This document shows positions 51,725-60,716 of a DNA stretch of 64,000 bases, one piece after another. The notes below the pieces were generated by a model. The model did no database searches. It saw only the letters and a list, made by a program, of their open reading frames with translations, and was not told the origin of the DNA. Position 1 is the stretch's first letter; each line of letters begins with the position of its first letter. The stretch comes from Parvularcula lutaonensis (GTDB taxonomy: Bacteria; Pseudomonadota; Alphaproteobacteria; Caulobacterales; Parvularculaceae), in assembly GCF_014651915.1 (NCBI RefSeq), contig NZ_BMXU01000002.1, forward strand, positions 186,001-250,000, written 5' to 3'. A program made the position numbers and the translations under genes.

Positions 51725-52315
51725 ATGACGATGAAGCGGTGGCTCCAGGCGGGTGCCGCCTCGGCACTCGCCCTGGCAGGCACCGCCCTCGCCGCCGCCC
51801 CTGCGGAGGGCGAGGCTGAGGGTGGCCTGCCCCAGCTCAACACTGAAACCTACGCCAGTCAGGTCTTCTGGCTGCTGCTCGCCTTTATTGTCCTCTATGT
51901 CCTGATGTCGCGCGTGTTCCTGCCGCCGATCGGGAACATCATCGAGGAACGGCGACAGCGGATCGCGGACGATTTCGACAAGGCGGCTGAGTTCAAGCGT
52001 CAGGCCGAGGAAGCGGAAGCGGCTTACAAACAGGCCCTGGCCGATGCGCGCGCCCGTGCGTCGCGGATCGCCCAGGAGACGCGCGACCAGATCGACGCCG
52101 AGATCAAGGCCATGCAGGCCGAGACCGACAGCAAGCTCGAAGCCGAGATCGCGGCGGCGGAAGCCCGCATTGCCGAGACCTCCGCAAAGGCTGCCGAAGC
52201 GGTGCGTGAAGCCGCGCGTGAGACGACCCGTGCGATCGTCATGGCCCTGATCGACGAACAACCAAGCGACGATGCGATCGATGCAGCGATTCGCGCGGCT
52301 GGAGGTGCACGCTGA
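51725..52315 (+). CDS. atpG: ATP synthase F0 subunit b'
   Basis: One of two stator-stalk b-type subunits, 196 residues. A signal-like hydrophobic leader (MTMKRWLQAGAASALALAG) is followed by the membrane helix SQVFWLLLAFIVLYVLMSRV, then a long Ala/Glu-rich coiled coil. Its stop shares one base with the atpF ATG (TGATG), so the two are translated together. Symbol used for b' in alphaproteobacteria is atpG or atpF'. Confidence 0.9.
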   Translation: MTMKRWLQAGAASALALAGTALAAAPAEGEAEGGLPQLNTETYASQVFWLLLAFIVLYVLMSRVFLPPIGNIIEERRQRIADDFDKAAEFKRQAEEAEAAYKQALADARARASRIAQETRDQIDAEIKAMQAETDSKLEAEIAAAEARIAETSAKAAEAVREAARETTRAIVMALIDEQPSDDAIDAAIRAAGGAR

Positions 52316-52893
52316 TGTTTCTCGCAGAAGAACAGAAGTCACACTCGGGCAGCGAGCTGATCGAAGAGCTCGAGAAGGAAACCTCCGAGTACGGTCATCA
52401 AGGTGATCTCCTGCAGGACTCCAATTTCTGGGTGCTGGTCGGGTTCATTCTCGTGATCGGCATCTTCGTTTGGCAGGGCGTCTTCAAGAAGCTCGGCGGC
52501 TTCCTGTCGAGCCGTGCGGCCCTGATCCAGCAGCAGCTCGACGAAGCCCGCTCCATGCGCGAGGAGGCCCAGCGCCTGCTGGCCGACTATCAGAAGCGCC
52601 AGCGTGAGGCCGAAAGCGAGGCCGAAGACATCATCGCGCTGGCGAAGGCCGACGCGAAGGCCATGGCGGCCGAGGCGAAGGCCAAGCTCGAAGAACAGGT
52701 CGCGCGGCGCACCCAAGCTGCCCACGACCGTATCGCGCGGGCCGAAGCACAGGCAATTGCCGAAGTCCGTGCCCAGACCGCTGATCTCGCGATCGACGCT
52801 GCGCGGGAGATCATCAAGGCCCGGACCGACGGCTCTGCCCAGAAAGCGCTGCTTGACCGCGCCATTTCGGATATTCGCGGCAAACTGAACTAA
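52315..52893 (+). CDS. atpF: ATP synthase F0 subunit b
   Basis: Second stator-stalk subunit, 192 residues, forming a heterodimer with b'. The membrane helix (SNFWVLVGFILVIGIFVWQG) lies after a short charged N-terminus, then KLGGFLSSRAALIQQQLDEA and a coiled coil to the end. It is the last gene of the F0 operon before a strong terminator. Confidence 0.95.
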   Translation: MFLAEEQKSHSGSELIEELEKETSEYGHQGDLLQDSNFWVLVGFILVIGIFVWQGVFKKLGGFLSSRAALIQQQLDEARSMREEAQRLLADYQKRQREAESEAEDIIALAKADAKAMAAEAKAKLEEQVARRTQAAHDRIARAEAQAIAEVRAQTADLAIDAAREIIKARTDGSAQKALLDRAISDIRGKLN

Positions 52894-52914
52894 AACGCCC
52901 CCCGAAAGCGTTGG

Positions 52915-52949
52915 GTCCCCGAAGCTCTAACAGCATCGGGGACTTTTTT
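52915..52949 (+). terminator. atp operon terminator, adjoining the next start codon
   Basis: GTCCCCGA (52915-52922), 13-base loop, TCGGGGAC (52936-52943), then six Ts and immediately ATG at 52950. It is a classical rho-independent terminator that ends exactly where the lipoprotein gene begins. Confidence 0.9.
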
Positions 52950-53477
52950 ATGCCTAGATTCCTAGCCCTTCTCGTCGCTTCCATGCTCGGCCTGAGCGCC
53001 TGTGGGACGTTCGCCGGCGGCGATGACCTCACTTACGGCGAACGGCTGGCCGCCATCGAAGACGAATGGCGCGAGGCCCGCGAAGAGGTCAGCGAAGGCC
53101 AGGAGGCGATCAAGGAAGCCGAAGAGAAGAAAGAAAAGAACGAAAAGCGCCTCCAGCGCGAAGTTGCTGACTTCGAAGAAGCCGAACGCCAGGCGCGCAA
53201 GCTCCGTGCAGAGATCGCCACTGCAACCGTGAACGGCGCTCCCGCCGACAAGATCGAAGCGATGTCCGACCGGCTCAAAAAGCTCGCCAAGAAAGCCGCC
53301 GAGCACAAAGAAGAGGCCGAGGACGCGCAGGACGACATCAACAACGCCGAGAAGAAGATCCGCAAGAACGAAGAGAGGATCGCCAAGGCCAAGCGCAAGA
53401 TGGCCGAGCTCGAAGAACGCTATTTCGCTCTGTCGGGCCGCTCCCTCGAAGAGGTGATGGCCGAAGCCAAGGACTGA
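52950..53477 (+). CDS. Coiled-coil lipoprotein of unknown function
   Basis: Protein of 175 residues with a lipoprotein signal (MPRFLALLVASMLGLSACG), followed by long charged helices rich in Glu, Lys and Ala, a predicted coiled coil almost to the end. No named domain is recognised; a periplasmic spacer or anchor is possible. The signal peptide supports ATG 52950, but the bases before it are the T tract of the atp terminator, so there is no ribosome site. Its 3' end overlaps the BCCT gene on the other strand by 58 bases. Confidence 0.75.
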   Translation: MPRFLALLVASMLGLSACGTFAGGDDLTYGERLAAIEDEWREAREEVSEGQEAIKEAEEKKEKNEKRLQREVADFEEAERQARKLRAEIATATVNGAPADKIEAMSDRLKKLAKKAAEHKEEAEDAQDDINNAEKKIRKNEERIAKAKRKMAELEERYFALSGRSLEEVMAEAKD

Positions 53478-54874
53478 GGGCCGAACAGGCGCCACCCCGC
53501 CACTCCTCCTTGTGCCGCTAGCAGGAAAGTGAGCGGGATGGCGCCTGCCACCGCCATGGCCCGGGTTGCCGACTGTCCGTCTTCGGACAGGATGGCCGCC
53601 GCGGTCAGCGCCGCGAGGACCAAGCCCCAGAACACACGCCCTCCTGCCGACGGGCTCGAGGTTTCCTCCGTGAACATTGCGAGCACATATGCTCCGCTAT
53701 CCGCGCTGGTGATGAGGAAGATCGTCACCAGCGCGATCGTCATGCCCTGCATCAGTGTCGTCAGCGGCAATTCGTCGAGCAGGACGTAGGCAGCGAGCGT
53801 CGCCGTATCGAAATCGGAGATACCGAGATCCCGTCCGGTCTGCTGGACGGCCAGCGCTGCGCCGCCCAGGATTGCGAACCACAGAAGCGTCATTGCGGAG
53901 GGAACGAAGACCGCGGCGATGACGAACTCACGCAAGCTCCGCCCACGGCTGATCCTCGCGAGAAAAACGCCGACAAACGGCGTCCATGCCACCCACCAGA
54001 GAAAATAGGTCAGGGACCACGCACGGGTCCAATCCCGCGCTTCGCCTTCGGGCCGCAGGCGGAAGGAAAGCTCGGCGAAATTCGCGGAATAGCTCAAGGC
54101 GCTGTCGACAAAGGCCGAAACGATCGCGCCCGTGGGTCCAACGATGAAAACGTAAAGGGCCAGCGCCAAGGCAAGCGCGATGTTGACATTGGACAGGATG
54201 GCAATCCCGCGGCGAAGACCCAGCCATGCAGAAACCAGGTAAGCGGTCGTCAGCAGCAGGAGGAAGGGTATTTGCGCGACGATCCCTTCGGGGATCTTGC
54301 CATCGGAGATCGTTGCCAGCCCGGCGCCGACCTGGAACACACCCTGTCCCAGCGACGCGACGAGACCGAAAAGAACGGCGACAAGCGCCGTGATGTCGAT
54401 GCCGCGCCGGGCCCAGTGCGGCAAACCGCCAAACGGTCGGCTCGGCAAGAGAGGCCCCTTGCCCGAGAGGGCCATGCCCACGGCAATGGCTGCCACGCCA
54501 TAGATCGCCCAAGCGTGGAGCGACCAGTGAAATTGGGTGATCGCGAGTGCCTTCCAGCGGGCCTCGTCCGAGTTCGGAGCAATGTCGAGATCAGGCGGCG
54601 GGCTGGCCATGTGGATCAGCGGTTCGGCCGATCCCCAGAAGACGAGACCTGCGCCCATGCCTGCCGCGAACATCATCGCCACCCAGGTCACGCGGCGGAA
54701 CTCTGGTTTTGCTCGGGGTCCTCCGATCACGAACTTTCCATGGGGCAGGAAGAGGACAGCAAGACAGAAGGCCAGGCATGCCGTCGGCAAGAGCAGTGTC
54801 CATCGGTCGAAGCTTTGGAGGAAGCCATTGGCGAGCGACTGGATGGCGGCCGAGAACGTCCCCGGCAGGAACAA
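53420..54874 (-). CDS. BCCT-family transporter, start uncertain
   Basis: Betaine/carnitine/choline-type carrier, at least 484 residues, with the WWVAWTPFVGVFLARISRGR signature and GMGAGLVFWGSAEPLIHMAS. It would take up compatible solutes. The usable TTG at 54874 leaves the first helix short. In-frame codons upstream (to a TGA at 54955) continue a hydrophobic stretch (LSILVAVFSLGALFLPG) but contain no ATG, GTG or TTG. So either a rare start (CTG, ATT) is used or the 5' end was damaged. SURF1 ends about 60 bases upstream on the same strand. Confidence 0.88.
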   Translation of the reverse strand: MFLPGTFSAAIQSLANGFLQSFDRWTLLLPTACLAFCLAVLFLPHGKFVIGGPRAKPEFRRVTWVAMMFAAGMGAGLVFWGSAEPLIHMASPPPDLDIAPNSDEARWKALAITQFHWSLHAWAIYGVAAIAVGMALSGKGPLLPSRPFGGLPHWARRGIDITALVAVLFGLVASLGQGVFQVGAGLATISDGKIPEGIVAQIPFLLLLTTAYLVSAWLGLRRGIAILSNVNIALALALALYVFIVGPTGAIVSAFVDSALSYSANFAELSFRLRPEGEARDWTRAWSLTYFLWWVAWTPFVGVFLARISRGRSLREFVIAAVFVPSAMTLLWFAILGGAALAVQQTGRDLGISDFDTATLAAYVLLDELPLTTLMQGMTIALVTIFLITSADSGAYVLAMFTEETSSPSAGGRVFWGLVLAALTAAAILSEDGQSATRAMAVAGAIPLTFLLAAQGGVAGWRLFGPQSLASAITSSRERPDRAK

Positions 54875-54932
54875 TGCGCCGAGGGAGAAGACGGCGACCA
54901 GAATGCTGAGGTTTCGTCCCTTGGCGATCGCC

Positions 54933-55634
54933 CTAGTTCCTCTTCCGCGACATCACGAAGACGACGCCAATGAGCGCCGCCGCGAGGCCGTACCACGTGA
55001 TGGCGTAGCCAAGATGCGCGTTCCTGAATTCGACCCGCGTCGTGCCGCCCTTGGGCAACTCGGTCGGCAGTGTGCTGTCGATCGCGAAGGGAAGCACATC
55101 CTCACCGGGCGCCAGATAGGCTGCGAGGTCCGAAAGGTCACGGTCGTAAAAGGTGCCGCTGTCGCGCGTGCCCTTGGGTTCGACTGCAGCCGCAATGCCC
55201 GTTACGCCCTCATAGCGCCTCGCCAGCCCGGTTATCGCGGCAGCGTCGGGAAGCGGATACGCCTCCGCCCGCTGGTCCTGGGGGACGAACCCGCGATTGA
55301 CGATCAGTGTCCGGCCCTCAGGCTCATCAAGCCGCATCGCTTGGAAAACGTAATATCCCGGCTGACCGTCCCAGGTACCGAAGACATGCGCCACCTTGGT
55401 TGACGGAAAACCTCCCATGGCCCGGACCGGAAGGTACTCGATATCCTCCCCGGCCGCATACATCGCCAGCGCTTGGGCCAGCGGCACGGGCGGAGAGTCG
55501 ATGCGCGCCTCGACTGTGGCGATCAGGTCGGTCTTCCATTGCAGGCGCTGAACCTGCCACGTGCCGAGGGTGAGCAGGATGGCGACCGCGACAGCGCTCA
55601 CCGCCCAGAGGACGGGGCGTGGGGTGAAGCTCAC
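54933..55634 (-). CDS. SURF1-family cytochrome oxidase assembly protein
   Basis: Inner-membrane factor for cytochrome c oxidase biogenesis (heme a insertion); 233 residues. Two terminal membrane helices (VLWAVSAVAVAILLTLGTWQ and ITWYGLAAALIGVVFVMSRK) enclose a periplasmic domain with RTLIVNRGFVPQDQRA. GTG start at 55634 overlaps the DUF983 stop (GTGA), so the two are coupled. It follows coxC and DUF983 in the usual order. Confidence 0.92.
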   Translation of the reverse strand: MSFTPRPVLWAVSAVAVAILLTLGTWQVQRLQWKTDLIATVEARIDSPPVPLAQALAMYAAGEDIEYLPVRAMGGFPSTKVAHVFGTWDGQPGYYVFQAMRLDEPEGRTLIVNRGFVPQDQRAEAYPLPDAAAITGLARRYEGVTGIAAAVEPKGTRDSGTFYDRDLSDLAAYLAPGEDVLPFAIDSTLPTELPKGGTTRVEFRNAHLGYAITWYGLAAALIGVVFVMSRKRN

Positions 55635-55996
55635 CGCACCCGCCCCTCATGGGCGTTGTTCTTGTACTGGAGCCCGATCATCAGGCCCTTGGCCGGGCGC
55701 AGGATCGCCAACGTCGTGACCATGGTGAAGACGAACCCGATGATCAACGCCAGCCCTGCCACCATCTCGAAAACGATCAGGCAGACCATCACCACCACGA
55801 CGGCCAGGAAGCCGACGATCGACATGACGAAAAATGCCGGACCGTCGCCCGAATCGGCAAAGCTGAAATCGAGATCACAGACGTCGCAGCGGTCCCTGAC
55901 GGAGAGATAGCCGTCGAACAGCTTGCCTTGGCCACAACGCGGGCAGCGTCCGCCCATGGCAGCGCTACCCGGATCCAAGGTTTGGGGATACTCCAT
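55631..55996 (-). CDS. DUF983-family membrane protein
   Basis: Protein of 121 residues. The N-terminus has a CxxC pair (GRCPRCGQGKLFDGYLSV) and a second (DRCDVCDLDFSFADSGDG), a possible zinc or copper site. Two membrane helices follow. DUF983 proteins lie between coxC and SURF1 genes in alphaproteobacteria, so a role in oxidase assembly is likely but not shown. Confidence 0.9.
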   Translation of the reverse strand: MEYPQTLDPGSAAMGGRCPRCGQGKLFDGYLSVRDRCDVCDLDFSFADSGDGPAFFVMSIVGFLAVVVVMVCLIVFEMVAGLALIIGFVFTMVTTLAILRPAKGLMIGLQYKNNAHEGRVR

Positions 55997-56006
55997 CGAG
56001 CTCCGC

Positions 56007-56933
56007 CTAGCTCAAAAGGCCCTGGTTCCCGAAAACGTAGATCGCGGCGAAAAGGAACAGCCACACCACGTCGACGAAGTGCCAGTACCAGGCAGCGGCC
56101 TCAAATCCGAAGTGACGCTTCCGGGTGAACTGGCCGGCAAGGCCACGGAAGAGGCACACCGCCAGGAAAATCGTCCCGACGAAGACGTGGAAGCCGTGGA
56201 AGCCGGTCGCCATGAAGAAACTCGAACCGTAGATCGAGCTGTTGCTGAAGGAGAACATGCCGTTCGCCAACGCCTCGTAGTACTCCAAGATCTGCAAGAA
56301 CGAGAAGATCGCACCGAGGGCGACCGTTGCGATCATGCCCCATTTGAAGCCTTGCCGGTCACCCACCTGGAGGGCGTGGTGGGCCCAGGTCACGGTGGTG
56401 CCCGAGAGCAGCAGGATGATCGTGTTCACCAGCGGCAACTGCCAAGGGTTCAGCGGCTCGACGCCAGCAGGCGGCCACTCGCCGCCGAGGGCATGGAACT
56501 TCGCGTCGTTCTGCAGGAAGGCAGGCTGCCCCTCGGCATTCAGCATCTGGCTGCCATCGCTGAGGATGATCGGAGCGCCGGCGTCAGGGAAGAGGGCCGC
56601 GGCGAAGAACGCCCAGAACCAGGCCACGAAGAACATGACCTCTGACAGGATGAAGAGAACGACGCCGTAGCGCAGGCCAATGCGAACGACGGTCGAGGTG
56701 TTCTCGCCGGTCAGCGATTCCTTCACCACGTCGCGCCACCAGCCGGCCATCCCGAAAAGCAGGCCTGCAAGGCCGGCAATGAAGAGCCACGGGCCCGACA
56801 TGCCGAACAGCTTGATTTCAGAATAACGCCAGACGACCGCGCCGAGCATCATTGCCATCGCGGTGATCGAGCAGACCAGCGGCCAGGGGCTGGGATTTAC
56901 GAGGTGGTAGTCGTGTTTGACGTCGGCAGCCAT
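56007..56933 (-). CDS. ctaE: Cytochrome c oxidase subunit III
   Basis: Membrane subunit of the aa3-type oxidase, 308 residues, seven helices. YHLVNPSPWPLVCSITAMAM at the start, then FILSEVMFFVAWFWAFF, and the C-terminal HFGFEAAAWYWHFVDVVWLF. It is the first of coxC-DUF983-SURF1. The coxB-coxA-ctaB-ctaG genes that often precede it are not present; upstream is a divergent, unrelated gene, so the oxidase cluster is split. Confidence 0.95.
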   Translation of the reverse strand: MAADVKHDYHLVNPSPWPLVCSITAMAMMLGAVVWRYSEIKLFGMSGPWLFIAGLAGLLFGMAGWWRDVVKESLTGENTSTVVRIGLRYGVVLFILSEVMFFVAWFWAFFAAALFPDAGAPIILSDGSQMLNAEGQPAFLQNDAKFHALGGEWPPAGVEPLNPWQLPLVNTIILLLSGTTVTWAHHALQVGDRQGFKWGMIATVALGAIFSFLQILEYYEALANGMFSFSNSSIYGSSFFMATGFHGFHVFVGTIFLAVCLFRGLAGQFTRKRHFGFEAAAWYWHFVDVVWLFLFAAIYVFGNQGLLS

Positions 56934-57079
56934 GGGAAACTCTGTTGGAAATCTCGGCGCCGCTTATCGCCTGAAAGCCGTGAACGCAACGTGACATTGA
57001 TCCCAACTGTCACACATCGTTGAGGCGTCCCCTCCGATTGGTTACGCAACCTGACAGGGTATTGAGGGGTGTCAGGGGC

Positions 57080-58336
57080 ATGGCGTTTTTACGGCGTCGC
57101 TGGCCAGAGCCGATCCGGAAGCTGCGCAGCGAAAGGGCGCAGGACCGGGACGACGGTGACGGCCTTTCGGTCAGCGCCGACAACGCGCAAGGCCAGGGAC
57201 AGGCTCAGGCCACGTCCCAGACGATCAGTGTCAATACCACCCATGGCGGCGGGAGCGGCGGTTCGAAGCGGCCAAAGTCCCCAGGCTGGCTGACAGTCCT
57301 GATGGACCTTTTCGCGCGGTTCCTGATCGTTCTCGGCTTCCTTGGTGCCGCAGCCATGCTGGTCGCTGTCGGCTTCATTCTCGGCTTCGACAAGGGCGAG
57401 GAGGAAATGCTCGAGCGCTGGGCGCGTTTCCCGATCGGCGCCGAAGCGCCGACCTCCTCCCCGGCTCTTGAAGGGGGGCCGTGCCGCGGGTTCGAGGACG
57501 GCATCTGCCCCGAAGCGAGACGCCAGAAATGGTCGATCGATCTCTCCCGCCATTACCTGCGCCGCGGTGATGCCGAGGTGGCCATCGACGAGCGCGAGAA
57601 GGCCCGGATCTTCTTCGATTGGGCGGTGCAGACCGGCCGCCCCGTCGGTGCCGACAGCGCCCGGCTGGCGGCGAAACGCCTGCAATACCTCAACCTCACC
57701 TGCGACTATGACGAGGAGAGCCTCGCAAGGATTTCCCGGGACAGTGAATACAACGTCCTCGGCGGCACCATCACCACCCGCCAGCGGCAGCGCGCCCTCA
57801 AGGCGCTCTCGCACTACACCGGCGACGTCACCGGACGCTTCAACGCCAGCACCCGGCGGGCGGTGGAGCGCTTCCAGAACGAGCTCTGGTTCGACCGCAC
57901 CGGCGTTCTGACCGCCGAACAGACCGTGCTTCTCGTCTGCGGGGCCGCTGAGATCGGCCAGGATCCCGAGAGCCAGAACCTTCTGGGCGCGATGTATGCC
58001 GTCGGTCTCGGCGTGCGCCAGAACACTGACAAGGCCCTGACCTGGTTCAACGAGGCCGCACGCCAGGGTAGCGCCGATGCGTCGTGGAACCTCGCGCTGC
58101 TCTTCGGCACCCGCACCACCGAATCAAGCGTCCTCGTCTGCGATGCCGATCTCTCTCCGGACCGCGCCGACAGCTATCTCAAGGAAGCCTATGACGCAGG
58201 TCATCCCGGCGCCGTGCAGGCTGTCGAGCGCTATGGCGAGCTCGACCCCGAAGACCGCTGGACCCGGATCTCGGGAGACCTCCGAACGCCCGAAGCGCTG
58301 ACCCGTGTCGGCAAGGGCTGCAACCCGAACGGCTAG
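57080..58336 (+). CDS. Membrane protein with PG-binding and Sel1-like repeats
   Basis: About 418 residues from ATG 57080 (AGGGG upstream). A charged, Gln/Ser-rich N-terminus and GGG linker lead to one membrane helix (FLIVLGFLGAAAMLVAVGFI). The outer part has a Cys pair (GPCRGFEDGICPE), a PG_binding_1-like segment (YTGDVTGRFNASTRRAVERF), and Sel1-type repeats (LLGAMYAVGLGVRQNTDKAL, YLKEAYDAGHPGAVQAVERY). It probably sits across the inner membrane and touches the cell wall. The Cys-rich lipoprotein gene follows 11 bases later. Confidence 0.8.
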   Translation: MAFLRRRWPEPIRKLRSERAQDRDDGDGLSVSADNAQGQGQAQATSQTISVNTTHGGGSGGSKRPKSPGWLTVLMDLFARFLIVLGFLGAAAMLVAVGFILGFDKGEEEMLERWARFPIGAEAPTSSPALEGGPCRGFEDGICPEARRQKWSIDLSRHYLRRGDAEVAIDEREKARIFFDWAVQTGRPVGADSARLAAKRLQYLNLTCDYDEESLARISRDSEYNVLGGTITTRQRQRALKALSHYTGDVTGRFNASTRRAVERFQNELWFDRTGVLTAEQTVLLVCGAAEIGQDPESQNLLGAMYAVGLGVRQNTDKALTWFNEAARQGSADASWNLALLFGTRTTESSVLVCDADLSPDRADSYLKEAYDAGHPGAVQAVERYGELDPEDRWTRISGDLRTPEALTRVGKGCNPNG

Positions 58337-58347
58337 GGAGAAGCACC

Positions 58348-58959
58348 ATGCCGAAATCCGTACGCGTTCTATCCGTCATCGCCGCCCTTCTCGCCCTCAC
58401 GGCCTGCGAGACCCAGCCGAACGCCCGCCGCGGGGTCATGCTCGACAATCCGTTCAGGAATGATTCGAATACAGTCATCACGACCAAGTCCACCGGACCG
58501 ACGCCCATGCAGATCTGCTCCTCCGCCTCCCTCGCGGAAGAGCGCACCACAACCCAGAACATCGTCCGCGGCGCGCAGGAAAGCGCCAGCGTCTCCGGCC
58601 AGACCGTTCTCGAGCGGAAGCTGAAGGCTTACTCCGCGGAGTTCGAGATCGCCCATCGTTCCATGGTCCGCTCCTGCCAGCTCTACGCCAACTGCATGGA
58701 CCGCAACAACGGAGACGAAGGTCGTTGTACACGGAGCGAGATGCGCCTCGCCGAGGCGGAGGGCCGGTATTACGACCTGATCCGCCAGCGCGACCTTCTC
58801 GCTTCACAGGCCAGGATATCACGGCCGGCGGGAAGCAGCGCCACGGAAAGCGATTGCAGCAAGAAGACCTGCGGCAAGCCCAAGAGCCGCTGCAAGGCAG
58901 AATGCGACACGACGGCGAATATCTTCACCGACGATTGCTGTCCCACAGACAAGAATTAA
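58348..58959 (+). CDS. Cysteine-rich lipoprotein of unknown function
   Basis: Protein of 203 residues with a lipoprotein signal (MPKSVRVLSVIAALLALTAC). The body is helical and has several cysteines; the last 35 residues are dense in them (SDCSKKTCGKPKSRCKAECD and TDDCC), suggesting disulphides or metal binding. I recognise no family. It is 11 bases after the PG-binding/Sel1 gene and ends in a bidirectional terminator, so the two form a likely two-gene unit at the cell envelope. Confidence 0.78.
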   Translation: MPKSVRVLSVIAALLALTACETQPNARRGVMLDNPFRNDSNTVITTKSTGPTPMQICSSASLAEERTTTQNIVRGAQESASVSGQTVLERKLKAYSAEFEIAHRSMVRSCQLYANCMDRNNGDEGRCTRSEMRLAEAEGRYYDLIRQRDLLASQARISRPAGSSATESDCSKKTCGKPKSRCKAECDTTANIFTDDCCPTDKN

Positions 58960-58960
58960 A

Positions 58961-58984
58961 AAGGGGGCCCGAAGCCCCCTTTTC
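58961..58984. terminator. Bidirectional terminator between the Cys-rich lipoprotein and sulP
   Basis: AAGGGGGC, a 5-base loop, GCCCCCTT with A and T runs on both sides. It serves the convergent genes ending at 58959 and 59008. Confidence 0.88.
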
Positions 58985-59007
58985 GCGCTATTTTGTCAGG
59001 ACACCGA

Positions 59008-60699
59008 TCAACCGGCAGCAGGTGCCGGATCGAGGCCTCGCGCCCCTGCGGCATCGGGAGAGGTCCCGAGAATCTCGCTCGCCAGCTTGAGGGCTTCGAG
59101 CCGGTTGAGGCCAAGCCCTCCCTTCTTCACCAGCCTGGAAATACCGAGGCCGTCCAGCTGTGCCTTCACTTGAGGGCTGACGTCGGCAAAGAGTACGTGG
59201 CGCTCTTCCTTCTCTGCATCCTCGAGGATCGTCTGCAGCGCGTAGGCAGCCGAGACGTCGATGGTAGGCATCTGCAGGAAATCAAGTATCAGCACCTCTC
59301 GTCCGTGTACGTTCTCGCGGACCCTGTGTGCGATGTCCGCCGCCGCGCCGAAGCTCAGCGGGCCCGAAAACTCGAAGATCCGGATCCGGCCACCCGCTGC
59401 ATCATAGAGCGCCTTTTCCTCTGGGGTGAGAGCAACGAGGCGCTCCTCGCCGATGGCCTCGAGCTGGTCCTTTGCGATCGCGTGCACATAGCCGAGCGCC
59501 GCGAGGAAGACACCGATGCCGACCGCAGTGATGAGATCGACAAACACCGTCACCAGCAGGACGACGGCCATGAGGACAAGATCCCAGCGCGGCCCCCTGT
59601 GGGAGCGACGAATATACCGAAAGTCGATGATGTCCCACCCGACCTTGATGAGGATACCCGCGAGGACGGCATTCGGAATCTCGGCGGCGAGCGGGGTCAG
59701 CGCCAGCACCACGGCCAGCAGGACGAGGCTGTGGATCATGCCCGAGAGCCGCGTCATGCCGCCCGTCTTGATATTCACCATCGTCCGCATGGTCGCGCCC
59801 GCGCCCGGAATTGCGCCAAAGAGACCGGCAATAGAGTTGCCGATACCCTGTCCGATCAGTTCCCTGTTGGAGTCATGGCGCGTCCGCGTCGCGTTGTCGG
59901 CAACAAGGCTCGTCAGCAGGCTGTCGATGGCCCCGAGGAGCGCGAGAATGATCGCCGCCTCGAAGACGAGGAACGCCACGCCCCGGTCAATGCTGGGAAT
60001 GGTGAAGGGCGGCAGGCGATCCGCAAAGGTCTCGAAGGTCGGCAGCACCGCGACCAGTTTCGGGATGTCGAATGGCAGGGCCAGCAGCGTCCCGATGATC
60101 AGGGCGGCCAGGGGGCCGGGGATGAACTTGCCGACCTGCTTGGGCCAGAAAAAGACGATCAACAACGACAGGAGCGCGATCCCCGTGGCCACGAGGTCCG
60201 GGCTCATGACAGCGCCAGGAATGGCTTCGATAGCGGCGATCACACCGCCGCGGTCAGGCTCCGAGCCAAAGATCCGGCTCGCCTGAAGCAGGATGATGAT
60301 GACCCCGATCCCCGACATGAAGCCCGAAATCACAGGGTACGGAACGAGCCGGATATACTGGCCGACCTTGAAGATCCCGAACAGGATCTGGAAAATCCCG
60401 GCCAGCACCACGGCGGCGAAAATAATGCCGGAAACCTCGGTGAAGCTTGCCGAACGCTCCAGCGTCAGCTCGCCGACGAGGCCCGCAAACACCACGACCA
60501 TCGGGCCCGTCGGCCCCGTGATCTGCGTGTTGGTGCCGCCGAAAAGGGCCGCGAAGAAGCCCGTGATGATCGCGCCCCAAAGACCGGCGATCGGGCCTGC
60601 ACCCGATGCCTCGCCGAAAGCGAGCGCGAGAGGGAGGGCGACAACCCCGGCGGTGATGCCGCCATAGAGGTCCCCCTTGATGTGCTTGAAGTCGAACAT
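59008..60699 (-). CDS. SulP-family anion transporter, probably bicarbonate
   Basis: Transporter of 563 residues: 10-14 membrane segments, then a C-terminal STAS domain (from about residue 430). Typical pieces are GDLYGGITAGVVALPLALAF, TQITGPTGPMVV and GAGATMRTMVNIKTGG. SulP proteins carry sulphate or bicarbonate. The carbonic anhydrase gene 18 bases upstream on the same strand, likely the same transcript, points to bicarbonate (BicA-like), though that is context only. Confidence 0.9.
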   Translation of the reverse strand: MFDFKHIKGDLYGGITAGVVALPLALAFGEASGAGPIAGLWGAIITGFFAALFGGTNTQITGPTGPMVVVFAGLVGELTLERSASFTEVSGIIFAAVVLAGIFQILFGIFKVGQYIRLVPYPVISGFMSGIGVIIILLQASRIFGSEPDRGGVIAAIEAIPGAVMSPDLVATGIALLSLLIVFFWPKQVGKFIPGPLAALIIGTLLALPFDIPKLVAVLPTFETFADRLPPFTIPSIDRGVAFLVFEAAIILALLGAIDSLLTSLVADNATRTRHDSNRELIGQGIGNSIAGLFGAIPGAGATMRTMVNIKTGGMTRLSGMIHSLVLLAVVLALTPLAAEIPNAVLAGILIKVGWDIIDFRYIRRSHRGPRWDLVLMAVVLLVTVFVDLITAVGIGVFLAALGYVHAIAKDQLEAIGEERLVALTPEEKALYDAAGGRIRIFEFSGPLSFGAAADIAHRVRENVHGREVLILDFLQMPTIDVSAAYALQTILEDAEKEERHVLFADVSPQVKAQLDGLGISRLVKKGGLGLNRLEALKLASEILGTSPDAAGARGLDPAPAAG

Positions 60700-60716
60700 G
60701 CCCTGCCGCTCTTTCT

